NCBI RefSeq assembly: GCF_047303325.1 | Contig: NZ_JBKBEX010000016.1 | Span: 52,868-116,867, forward strand | Origin: Polaromonas sp047303325 | GTDB lineage: Bacteria; Pseudomonadota; Gammaproteobacteria; Burkholderiales; Burkholderiaceae_C | Direction: 5' to 3' | DNA length: 64,000 nucleotides | Part shown: piece after piece, positions 48,897 through 56,797 of the stretch | Position numbering within the stretch: the stretch's first letter is position 1 | Layout: the number at the start of each line of letters is the position of its first letter | Notes under the pieces: generated by a model | The model's database searches: none | What the model was told of the DNA's origin: nothing | What the model saw: only the letters and a program-made list of their open reading frames with translations | Program-made: the position numbers and the translations under genes

Positions 48897-51506
48897 ATGC
48901 AAAAGGAAACAATTCGGGGCAAAAATTCCGCAACAGGGGCTGAAGACACGCCCATGATGACGCAGTACAAGCGCATCAAGGCGGACTATCCCGACACACT
49001 GGTTTTTTACCGCATGGGCGACTTCTATGAAGTGTTCTTCGCCGACGCGGAGAAAGCCTCACGCCTGCTCGACATCACGCTGACGCGGCGCGGCCAGTCG
49101 GCCGGCGAGCCGGTGGTCATGGCCGGCGTGCCCTTCCATTCGCTCGAAGGCTACCTTGCCAAGCTCATCAAGCTCGGCGAATCGGTCGCGATCTGCGAGC
49201 AGGTCGGCGACGTCGCCACCAGCAAGGGGCCGGTCGAGAGAAAAGTCGTGAGAGTGGTGACACCAGGCACGCTGACCGACACCGAGCTGCTCAGCGACAA
49301 GACCGAATCCATCCTGCTGGCCGTGCACCAGGGCGCGCGCAACACCTGCGGCCTGGCCTGGCTCAGCGTGACGCAAGGCGAAATCCATCTGGCGCATTGC
49401 GCCGGCGACGAACTCGAGGCCTGGCTGGCGCGCGTGGCGCCCAGCGAGCTGCTCTACAACATCGACGTGACGCCGGCCTTCGAGCAGCGCATCAAGGCCC
49501 AGCGCTGCGCCTCCACCGCACGCCCGGCCTGGCAATTCGACGCCGCCCTGGGCGCGCGCCGGCTGCTGGACCAGCTCAAGGTCGCCTCGCTGGCTTCCTG
49601 GAACGCCGAGGCCTTGAACGAAGCCCATGCCGCCGCCTCGGCGCTGCTCGGTTATGCCGAACACACACAGGGCCGGGCGCTGTCGCATGTGCAGGGCCTG
49701 CAGGTGGTGCGCTCCGGCGAACTGATCGAGCTGCCGCAAAGCACGCGGCGCAACCTCGAACTCACGCAAACCCTGCGCGGCGAGGACTCGCCCACGCTGT
49801 TTTCGCTGCTGGACACCTGCACCACCGGCATGGGCAGCCGCGCACTCAAGAGCTGGCTGCTCACGCCACGCCGCGACCGCGCCCAGGCTGCCGCGCGGCT
49901 GGATGCCATTACGCACTTGCGCGGCGGCTCGCAGCAAACGCTGCGCGCCAGACTCAAGGGCTGCAGCGACGTGGAACGCATCACCGCCCGCATCGCGCTG
50001 CGCCAGGTGCGGCCGCGCGAGCTGGTCGCCCTCAAGGACACGCTGCAAAAAGCCGAACTGGCCGCGCCCGCGGGCAGCGATTTTCCGGAGCTGCTGACCC
50101 GCATCTTCGAAGACCTGCAGCCGCCGGCCGGCTGCGCCGCGCTGCTGGGCCGCTATGTGCTGGACGAGCCGGCCGCGCTGATACGCGACGGCGGCGTCAT
50201 CAACCACGGCTGCGACGCCGACCTCGACGAGCTGCGCGCCATCCAGACCAATTGCGACAGCTTTTTGCTCGACCTGGAAGTGCGCGAAAAAGCCCGCACC
50301 GGCATCGCCAACCTGCGCGTGCAGTTCAACAAGGTGCACGGCTTTTACATCGAGGTCACGCAGGGCCAGGTCGACAAGGTGCCCGACGACTACCGCCGCC
50401 GCCAGACGCTCAAGAATGCCGAGCGCTACATCACGCCCGAACTCAAGGCCTTTGAAGACAAGGCCCTGTCGGCGCAGGAGCGCGCGCTGGCGCGCGAAAA
50501 ATGGCTGTACGAACAACTGCTGGACCAGTTGCAGGATTTCATCCCCGCGCTGAGCCGGCTGGCGCGCGCCCTGGCCTCGCTGGATGCGCTGTGCGCGCTG
50601 GCCGAGCGCTCGCTCACGCTGAACTGGGCAGCGCCGGTGTTTGTGCGCGAGCCCTGCATAGACATCGTCCAGGGCCGGCATCCGGTGGTGGAGGCGCGCC
50701 TGGCCGAAACCGGCGGGGGTTCCTTCATCGCCAACGACTGCGCCATGAGCGGCAAACACCGCATGCAGGTCATCACCGGCCCCAACATGGGCGGTAAATC
50801 GACCTATATGCGCCAGGTGGCCCTGATCGTGCTGCTGGCCAGCGTGGGCTCCTATGTGCCGGCGGCCAGCTGCCGGCTCGGGCCCATAGACGCCATCCAC
50901 ACCCGCATAGGCGCGGCCGACGACGTGGCCAATGCGCAGTCGACCTTCATGCTCGAGATGACCGAGGCCGCGCAGATCCTGCACGCCGCCACGCCGCACT
51001 CTCTGGTGTTGATGGACGAGATAGGCCGCGGCACCTCCACCTTCGACGGCCTGGCGCTGGCCGGCGGCATCGCTGCCTATTTGCACAACAAGACGCAGGC
51101 CTTCACGCTGTTTGCCACGCACTACTTCGAGCTGACCGAATTCCCGGCCCAGCACCACGGCGCGATCAATGTGCATGTGAGCGCGGTCGAGTCCGGCGCC
51201 GACATCGTGTTCCTGCACCATATCGAGCCCGGCCCCGCCAGCAAGAGCTACGGGATTGCCGTGGCCAAGCTGGCCGGCGTGCCCGCCGCGGTGGTCAACC
51301 ACGCCCGCCATGCGCTCAATGCGCTGGAGGCCCACCAGAACGAAGCGCGCGCCCAGGTCGACCTGTTCGCCGCCCCGCCCGAAGCCGCCGCGCCCGAACA
51401 AAGCGCAGTGGACAAGGCATTGGGTACCATAGACCCTGACGCACTGACGCCGCGCGAGGCGCTGGACGCCCTGTACCGCCTCAAAAAGATGTCTGCCTCG
51501 CCGTGA
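48897..51506 (+). CDS. mutS: DNA mismatch repair protein MutS
   Basis: 869 residues, close to the family norm. It recognises mispairs and recruits MutL. The mismatch-binding N-terminus has 'YPDTLVFYRMGDFYEVFF' with the F-x-E-type wedge, and the ATPase has Walker A 'ITGPNMGGKSTYMRQ' (about 628-642), 'ANAQSTFMLEMTE' and Walker B 'LVLMDEIGRGTSTFDG'. The ATG at 48897 keeps the usual short N-terminal tail before 'MMTQYKRIKADYPD'; ATGs at 48954 and 48957 are less likely. Confidence 0.97.
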   Translation: MQKETIRGKNSATGAEDTPMMTQYKRIKADYPDTLVFYRMGDFYEVFFADAEKASRLLDITLTRRGQSAGEPVVMAGVPFHSLEGYLAKLIKLGESVAICEQVGDVATSKGPVERKVVRVVTPGTLTDTELLSDKTESILLAVHQGARNTCGLAWLSVTQGEIHLAHCAGDELEAWLARVAPSELLYNIDVTPAFEQRIKAQRCASTARPAWQFDAALGARRLLDQLKVASLASWNAEALNEAHAAASALLGYAEHTQGRALSHVQGLQVVRSGELIELPQSTRRNLELTQTLRGEDSPTLFSLLDTCTTGMGSRALKSWLLTPRRDRAQAAARLDAITHLRGGSQQTLRARLKGCSDVERITARIALRQVRPRELVALKDTLQKAELAAPAGSDFPELLTRIFEDLQPPAGCAALLGRYVLDEPAALIRDGGVINHGCDADLDELRAIQTNCDSFLLDLEVREKARTGIANLRVQFNKVHGFYIEVTQGQVDKVPDDYRRRQTLKNAERYITPELKAFEDKALSAQERALAREKWLYEQLLDQLQDFIPALSRLARALASLDALCALAERSLTLNWAAPVFVREPCIDIVQGRHPVVEARLAETGGGSFIANDCAMSGKHRMQVITGPNMGGKSTYMRQVALIVLLASVGSYVPAASCRLGPIDAIHTRIGAADDVANAQSTFMLEMTEAAQILHAATPHSLVLMDEIGRGTSTFDGLALAGGIAAYLHNKTQAFTLFATHYFELTEFPAQHHGAINVHVSAVESGADIVFLHHIEPGPASKSYGIAVAKLAGVPAAVVNHARHALNALEAHQNEARAQVDLFAAPPEAAAPEQSAVDKALGTIDPDALTPREALDALYRLKKMSASP

Positions 51507-51547
51507 CCCAGCGCAACCCGACCTCCCCCACACCCCAAAGCCATCTC

Positions 51548-52375
51548 ATGACCTACTGCGTCGCCGCCAAACTCAACGCCGGGCTGGTGTTTTTGTCAGA
51601 CTCCCGCACCAACGCGGGCCTGGACCACATCAGCACCTTCCGCAAGATGATCGTGTACGAAAAAGCGGGCGACCGCTTCATGGTGCTGCTGTCGGCCGGC
51701 AACCTGTCGATCTCGCAGTCGATACGCGAGATCCTGCAGGTAGAGCAGCTCAAGGACCATGAAGGCGGCGAGCCCATCACCATCTGGAACGCCAAAAGCA
51801 TGTTCGACGCCGCCCGTGTGCTGGGCTCGGCGATCCGTCGCGTCTATGACCGCGATGCCGAGGCGCTCAAAAACGCCGATGTGGACTTCAACGTCTCGCT
51901 GGTTTTCGGCGGCCAGATCCGCGGCGAGAACATGCGCCTGTTCCAGATGTATTCGGCCGGCAACTTCATCGAGGCCACCGACGAGACGCCCTACTTCCAG
52001 GTCGGCGAGTCCAAATACGGCAAGCCCGTGCTGGACCGCGTGCTGACCCCCGCCACGCCACTGGCCGAGGCCGCCAAATGCGTGCTGGTGTCCATGGACT
52101 CGACCATGAAGTCCAACCTCTCGGTGGGCCTGCCGCTGGACCTGGTGGTCTACGAGGCCGACACCTACAAGAGCGACAAGATCGTCTGCATCGACAACGA
52201 CAACCCCTACTACCGCATGATGCACAGCAGCTGGGGCCAGAAGCTGCGCGAGGTCTTCGACAGCATCGAGGACCCGGTCTGGGACGACGCGCACACCGAC
52301 ATCCCGCTGAAGATGCCGGCCACGCGCCACGAGCCGCTCAAGAAAATCAGCACGCCCGACGAGAAGTTGATTTAA
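51548..52375 (+). CDS. Anbu-type proteasome-like peptidase
   Basis: 275 residues. The start 'MTYCVAAKLNAGLVFLSDSR' is that of Anbu (ancestral beta subunit) proteins: after Met removal Thr1 is the nucleophile, with Asp17 in 'LSDSRTNAG' and Lys32 in 'STFRKM'. It should self-assemble into a ring-like Ntn-hydrolase. A longer in-frame start (51503) would bury Thr1 and is rejected. Known Anbu operons carry a transglutaminase, an ATP-grasp protein and an alpha-E protein; none is here. mutS lies 41 bp upstream and a hydrolase 18 bp downstream. Confidence 0.88.
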   Translation: MTYCVAAKLNAGLVFLSDSRTNAGLDHISTFRKMIVYEKAGDRFMVLLSAGNLSISQSIREILQVEQLKDHEGGEPITIWNAKSMFDAARVLGSAIRRVYDRDAEALKNADVDFNVSLVFGGQIRGENMRLFQMYSAGNFIEATDETPYFQVGESKYGKPVLDRVLTPATPLAEAAKCVLVSMDSTMKSNLSVGLPLDLVVYEADTYKSDKIVCIDNDNPYYRMMHSSWGQKLREVFDSIEDPVWDDAHTDIPLKMPATRHEPLKKISTPDEKLI

Positions 52376-52393
52376 CAGGTGCTGATTTAAACC

Positions 52394-53236
52394 GTGCCCA
52401 CTTCGTTAAAACCGCTGGTCATTTTTTCCCACGGCAACAGCTTCCCGGCCGGCACTTACAGCGCGGTTTTCAATAGCCTGAAAGCCCGCGGCTTCCAGGT
52501 CAAGGCGGTTGACAAATTCGGCCACGACCCGCGCTACCCGGTCACCAGCAACTGGCCCCACCTGGTGCAGCAGTTGGCCGACTTCACCGCGCGCGAGGTC
52601 GAAAAAGCCGGTCAGCCGGCCTTTTTGGTCGGCCATTCGCTGGGCGGCTTTTTAAGCCTGATGTGCGCCGCGCGCAACCCACAGCTGGGCGGCCAGCCCG
52701 TCAAGGGCGTGGTGCTGGTCGATTCCCCCATCCTGGGCGGCTGGCGCGCCCGCGCCCTCAGCGTCGCCAAACGCGCCCAGCTGGTCGGCGCCATCTCGCC
52801 CGGCGCCATCAGCCGCAAACGCAAAAACCAGTGGCTGGGCAAGGACGAGGTGTTCGAGCACTTCCGAAGCAAAAAAGCCTTTGCCGCCTGGGACGAGCAG
52901 GTGCTGCGCGACTACATCGCGCACGGCACCTACGAAGGCACCGGTGAGGACGAAGGCAAGCGGTTGCTGAGCTTTGACCGCGACGTGGAAACCGCGATCT
53001 ACAACACCCTGCCCGACAACCTCGAAGGCCTGATCAAGCGCCACCCCTTGAAATGCCCCGTCGCCTTTATCGGCGGACGCCAGTCGGTGGAGATGAAGCA
53101 GGTCGGGATGGCCATGACCGAGAAGGTGACCAAGGGACGGATCATGATGCTGGATGGCAGCCACCTGTTTCCCATGGAGAAGCCTTTGATGACGGCAGCG
53201 GCCATCGAAGCGGCCCTGCGGAATTTCCTGGACTGA
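52394..53236 (+). CDS. Alpha/beta hydrolase
   Basis: 280 residues from a GTG start, no signal peptide. 'PLVIFSHGNSFPAGTYSAVF' gives the oxyanion HG motif, the nucleophile Ser is in 'FLVGHSLGGFLSLM' (about residue 82), and the C-terminal His in 'LDGSHLFPMEKP'. Substrate unknown. It is 18 bp from the Anbu-type gene and may be co-expressed with it. Confidence 0.85.
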   Translation: MPTSLKPLVIFSHGNSFPAGTYSAVFNSLKARGFQVKAVDKFGHDPRYPVTSNWPHLVQQLADFTAREVEKAGQPAFLVGHSLGGFLSLMCAARNPQLGGQPVKGVVLVDSPILGGWRARALSVAKRAQLVGAISPGAISRKRKNQWLGKDEVFEHFRSKKAFAAWDEQVLRDYIAHGTYEGTGEDEGKRLLSFDRDVETAIYNTLPDNLEGLIKRHPLKCPVAFIGGRQSVEMKQVGMAMTEKVTKGRIMMLDGSHLFPMEKPLMTAAAIEAALRNFLD

Positions 53237-53245
53237 CCCAGGCGC

Positions 53246-54067
53246 CTACAAAAGCTCCGCCGACGACAAGGCCGGCGTCTCGGCAATCCGCGCCGAGATG
53301 GCCCGGCAGGCCTCCAGCAAAGGCGCCACATAGGCCTGCTCGGGGTTTTCTTTCTGCCGGAACATCAAGGTACTGACGCTGATAGCGGCAACAGGCGTGC
53401 CACCGCCGCCGCGTATCACGGCGCCGTAACAAAAAATGCCGGCCTCGTGCTCCTCGCCATCCACAGACCAGCCGCGTTCGCGCGTGATCTGCAGCTGCTT
53501 ACGCAAGTCGGGCAGCTTTACCAGCGTGTTGCCGGTGTAGCGCTGCAAGGGCAGCCCCGCCAGCAACGGCTCCAGCGCGGCGGGCTCCAGCGCCGCCATA
53601 TACGCCTTGCCGACCGCCGTCGCATGCAGCGCCACGCTGGTACCTATACGCGAGGCCATGCGCACCGCGCTCGGGCTTTCGAGTTTTTCGATATAGACCA
53701 TGGCGCTGCCATTGGGCACGGCCAGGTGCACGGTCTCGCCGGTGATGTCGCGCAGGCGCTTGAGTTCGTCGACAGCGGCGAGGCGCAGGTCTGAGCGGCC
53801 CCAGCTGCGGCTGGCTAGCTGGATCAGGCGCGGGCCCAGGGCCAGCAGTGCGCCGCGCTCGTTTTCGACCAGCAGGCGCTCGGCCACCAGGGCCGCGACG
53901 ATGCGGTGCACCGTAGGTCTGGGGTAGCCGCTGGCCTTGACCAGTGCACCGACGTTGGGCGGCTGCTCCGAGTCGGCCACCAGTTGCAGCACGTGCATGA
54001 ATTTCGAGAACGCGGCCGTGCCGGCCACCTGCGAGGCCTTGGATGACCTGACAATGGGCTGGTCCAT
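53246..54067 (-). CDS. IclR-family transcriptional regulator
   Basis: 273 residues. The N-terminal winged helix has 'LQLVADSEQPPNVGALVKAS' and 'GYPRPTVHRIVAALV', and the C-terminal effector domain 'LKRLRDITGETVHLAVPNG' and 'YGAVIRGGGGTPVAAISVS'. The start codon overlaps the stop of the upstream SDR gene (TGATG), so it is the last gene of an SDR-cupin catabolic operon and probably controls it. A candidate operator lies before the cupin gene. Confidence 0.92.
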   Translation of the reverse strand: MDQPIVRSSKASQVAGTAAFSKFMHVLQLVADSEQPPNVGALVKASGYPRPTVHRIVAALVAERLLVENERGALLALGPRLIQLASRSWGRSDLRLAAVDELKRLRDITGETVHLAVPNGSAMVYIEKLESPSAVRMASRIGTSVALHATAVGKAYMAALEPAALEPLLAGLPLQRYTGNTLVKLPDLRKQLQITRERGWSVDGEEHEAGIFCYGAVIRGGGGTPVAAISVSTLMFRQKENPEQAYVAPLLEACRAISARIAETPALSSAELL

Positions 54068-54786
54068 CACGACACCATGTAGCCGCCGTCCACCGGCAGG
54101 ATCACGCCGGTCATAAAGGCAGCCGCCGGCGTGCAAAGAAACATCGCAGCCTCGGCCACGTCCTTGGGTGTTCCCCAGCGGCCCATGGGCGTGCGCGCCA
54201 GGATGGGGCCGGCGCGCACCGGGTCGTCCTGCAGCGCTTTCGTGAGCGGCGTGGCGATCCAGCCGGGGGCGATGGCGTTCACGCGTATGCCGTCGGGCGC
54301 ATAGGCAATCGCCAGTGACTTGGTGAGCTGGGCGACGCCGCCCTTGCTGGCCGCATAACCGGGCACCAGGCCGCCACCGAAAAAGCTCAGCATGGAAGCC
54401 GTGTTGACGATGCAGCCGCGGCTGGCCTTGAGGCGCTCGCGCACGGCGGTGCACACCCTCATGGTGCCAGTCAGATTGACGGCCAGCACTTTTTCAAACA
54501 CCTCGATGTCGTGCTCGGCGCCGCGCTGGATGATGCCGGCGCAGTTGAAGACGATGTCCAGCCGGTCCATGCCGGCCAGCGCCGCGTCCAGGCTGGTCGC
54601 CGAGGTCACGTCAGCTTGGCGCACCTCGACGGCGGGATCGAGGGTGCCGTCGCCGCCGCCCAGCCCCAGGGCCGTCACTTCGGCGCCCAGCGCAGCGAGG
54701 TGATTCGCGATGACGGCGCCTATGCCCTGGGTGGCGCCGGCGACCAGCGCGCGTTTGCCTTTGAAGAGTCCGGCCTGGTAGGTCAT
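54067..54786 (-). CDS. SDR-family oxidoreductase
   Basis: 239 residues. 'GKRALVAGATQGIGAVIANH' is the nucleotide-binding motif, 'NCAGII' the NAG-like motif, Ser in 'VNTASMLSFFGGG' and Tyr-x3-Lys in 'GYAASKGGVAQ' form the active site, and 'LPVDGGYMVS' ends the chain. The substrate is not evident; sugar or hydroxy-acid dehydrogenation is common for SDRs paired with IclR regulators. It lies 28 bp after the cupin gene. Confidence 0.92.
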   Translation of the reverse strand: MTYQAGLFKGKRALVAGATQGIGAVIANHLAALGAEVTALGLGGGDGTLDPAVEVRQADVTSATSLDAALAGMDRLDIVFNCAGIIQRGAEHDIEVFEKVLAVNLTGTMRVCTAVRERLKASRGCIVNTASMLSFFGGGLVPGYAASKGGVAQLTKSLAIAYAPDGIRVNAIAPGWIATPLTKALQDDPVRAGPILARTPMGRWGTPKDVAEAAMFLCTPAAAFMTGVILPVDGGYMVS

Positions 54787-54814
54787 GGGTAATTCCTGAA
54801 AGATGCGGCCGCGC

Positions 54815-55342
54815 TCAGCGGATAAATTGTTTTGTGTAGTCGGCGCCCAGGCCGACCGCCTCGAAGTGCTTGTTGCACATCTCTATCTTGGTGAACACGT
54901 CCTCGTAGCCCATGCCCTTGCCATACGGGTCGGTGTAGTACATGACACCGTTGACCTGGAAGTAGGTGATCATTTCCTCGACGTCTTCCGGCACATACAG
55001 CGTGTGGGTTTCACCGGGCGGCTCGAACACATAGCTGCCCTCGGTGGCCTCCCAGTCGTGCTCCAGGTAGCGCCAGCGGCCCTTGAGCACAAAGCCGTGC
55101 ACCGCCTGCGGATGGCGGTGCCGGCTCAGCACGCCGGACTTGCGCACGCGCAGCAGATTCATCCAGTAACCCTGGCTGGCGTTCAGGCACAGCGGGCGGA
55201 ACCAGACGTTCTCGGCCTGCGGCACCCAGAGCCGCTCGTCGGTGGGGATGGCGTGCTGCACCACGATTTCCGGCCTGGCATCGGGCGGGTTGGGGTACTG
55301 GTAAGGCATCAGCGGCGTCTGGTCAGGGGTGTCTACGGGCAT
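54815..55342 (-). CDS. Cupin-domain protein, 2,4'-dihydroxyacetophenone dioxygenase-like
   Basis: 175 residues. Metal-binding cupin motif 1 reads 'GVLSRHRHPQAVHGFVLKG' (His-x-His and a further His) and motif 2 'SYVFEPPGETHTLYVPEDV'. 'EMITYFQVNGVMYYTDPYG' is typical of the dihydroxyacetophenone dioxygenase family, whose members cleave a C-C bond beside a carbonyl. It is the first gene of the operon; the start at 55342 lies just below the candidate operator. The exact substrate is not known. Confidence 0.82.
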   Translation of the reverse strand: MPVDTPDQTPLMPYQYPNPPDARPEIVVQHAIPTDERLWVPQAENVWFRPLCLNASQGYWMNLLRVRKSGVLSRHRHPQAVHGFVLKGRWRYLEHDWEATEGSYVFEPPGETHTLYVPEDVEEMITYFQVNGVMYYTDPYGKGMGYEDVFTKIEMCNKHFEAVGLGADYTKQFIR

Positions 55343-55350
55343 GGGATTTG

Positions 55351-55380
55351 TCCATATTGTGGATATGTGTCCATATTGTA
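55351..55380. promoter_or_regulatory. Candidate IclR operator before the cupin-SDR-iclR operon
   Basis: TCCATATTGT occurs twice (55351-55360 and 55370-55379). TGGATATGTGTCCA between them is a TGGA-N6-TCCA inverted repeat and TCCATATTGTGGA is another. IclR-family operators are short AT-rich palindromes of the TGGA/TCCA kind. It begins 9 bp upstream of the cupin start codon, on an AT-rich patch that is the only likely promoter. Confidence 0.5.
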
Positions 55381-55515
55381 GAAAACAATGACTTCGAAAG
55401 CGCGGGGATTTACCCCTAAGCGCGCAGGCCGGCATTTGCAACAGACTAGATAAACTACGCCAGACCATCCGGCGCCAACGCCGAGCAATAACACGACTCT
55501 CCGAGGAGAACCCCC

Positions 55516-56796
55516 ATGGCCCTGCCTTTTATCGTCACCCTTGCCGTGACCTTTCTTGCCTGGGCCGTCGCGGCCATCGTGTCCCAGAGCATGGGCGACG
55601 CGATGACGCTGAGCGCTTCCGTCTGGCTGGCCACGGGGGTGACCTTTGGCGCGCTGCTGGTGGTCAAGCCGGCCAAGCGGGCCGCCGTGCTGGCAGGCGC
55701 CGCGCTGGCGGCCGCCCTGCTGTCGCTGCTGGACGGCCTGGCGCTGTTGCCGGCGCTGGCCTTTGGCGCCAACGAGGCGCTGGCGGCCGGCCTGGGCGCC
55801 TGGGTGGCGCGCCTGCTGCGCGCACCCCGTCCCGACGGCCGCATCGAGCCGGGCAAGGCCTATGCCGGCTTGCTGGTCGGTGCGCTGCTGACTTCCGCGC
55901 TGGGCGCCAGCATCGCCATCGTGCTCTGGAGCTGGGCCCTGCCCCAGCCCATCCCCCTGCTGACCGAGTGGCGCGTCTGGGCCTGCACGACCTTCGTCGG
56001 CATCCTGCTGGTCGCGCCGCTCATCACTTCCTTCGCGGGCTTCAAGGTCAAGCGCTCGGGCGGCATGGCCAGCAGTCAGTTCCTCGCGGGCGCCGGCACT
56101 TTTGTGCTGTTCTTTGTGGTGGCCGCGCTGATCTTTTCAAGCGACGTGTCCGACCGCTTCGGCGCTTCGCTGGGCCCCACGCTGGCCTACCTGCCGCTGC
56201 CTTTTATCGTGGTCACTGCCATCCTCTGGAAGGAACGCGGCGCCACACTGGCCACGCTGCTGGGCGCGCTGGCGCTGATCGCCTGGACCAACAGCGGCGG
56301 CGGGCCTTTCGCCGAGGTCGAGGGCTTTCCCGGCGAGGCGGTGATCGAGGTCCAGGGTTATGTGGCCGTGATGGCGCTTCTGGTGGGCGTGGTCAACGCG
56401 CTGGGCGCCACCGCCGCGCAGGCGCTCGCGCTGGCGCAGGACTGGCGCACCCGCTACCGCCAGGTGCTGGAATCGAACCGCACGGTGGTCGCCAATTTCG
56501 ACGCCAGGACCGGTGCGGCCGAATGGGGGGAAGGCGCCAGCGAACTGCTGCGCACCGATGCGGCCGCCCTGCTGACGGTGCAGGACTTCATCACCCACGC
56601 CGACCCGCAGGAGCAGCCCGCGCTGCAGGCCGACTGGCGCGACCTCACGCAGGGCCAGCGTGAGCATGTGCTGTGGAAGAACACCTTGCGCTGGAGCGAC
56701 GGCCGCGTGGCCGCCGTGAACGCGCGCCTCTCGGGCGTGCGCGGCGCCGACGGCCAGGTCGAACAGGTGGCCGTGCTGCTGGAAGTCGAGGCCTGA
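55516..56796 (+). CDS. MASE1-domain membrane protein with PAS-like region
   Basis: 426 residues. The first ~300 hold eight or more membrane helices of the MASE1 sensory type ('ASVWLATGVTFGALLVVKPA' and 'LPLPFIVVTAILWKERGATL' are characteristic). A PAS-like region follows (about 325-426: 'RYRQVLESNRTVVANFDART', 'DGRVAAVNARLSGVRG'). There is no kinase, GGDEF or EAL output domain, so it senses but must signal through another protein. The next gene starts 1 bp after its stop. Confidence 0.83.
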   Translation: MALPFIVTLAVTFLAWAVAAIVSQSMGDAMTLSASVWLATGVTFGALLVVKPAKRAAVLAGAALAAALLSLLDGLALLPALAFGANEALAAGLGAWVARLLRAPRPDGRIEPGKAYAGLLVGALLTSALGASIAIVLWSWALPQPIPLLTEWRVWACTTFVGILLVAPLITSFAGFKVKRSGGMASSQFLAGAGTFVLFFVVAALIFSSDVSDRFGASLGPTLAYLPLPFIVVTAILWKERGATLATLLGALALIAWTNSGGGPFAEVEGFPGEAVIEVQGYVAVMALLVGVVNALGATAAQALALAQDWRTRYRQVLESNRTVVANFDARTGAAEWGEGASELLRTDAAALLTVQDFITHADPQEQPALQADWRDLTQGQREHVLWKNTLRWSDGRVAAVNARLSGVRGADGQVEQVAVLLEVEA

Positions 56797-56797
56797 C

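Noticed and set aside
49059..51533. An 824-codon open frame antisense to mutS
   Set aside because: It is a shadow of a conserved gene; no ribosome site or family match is visible.
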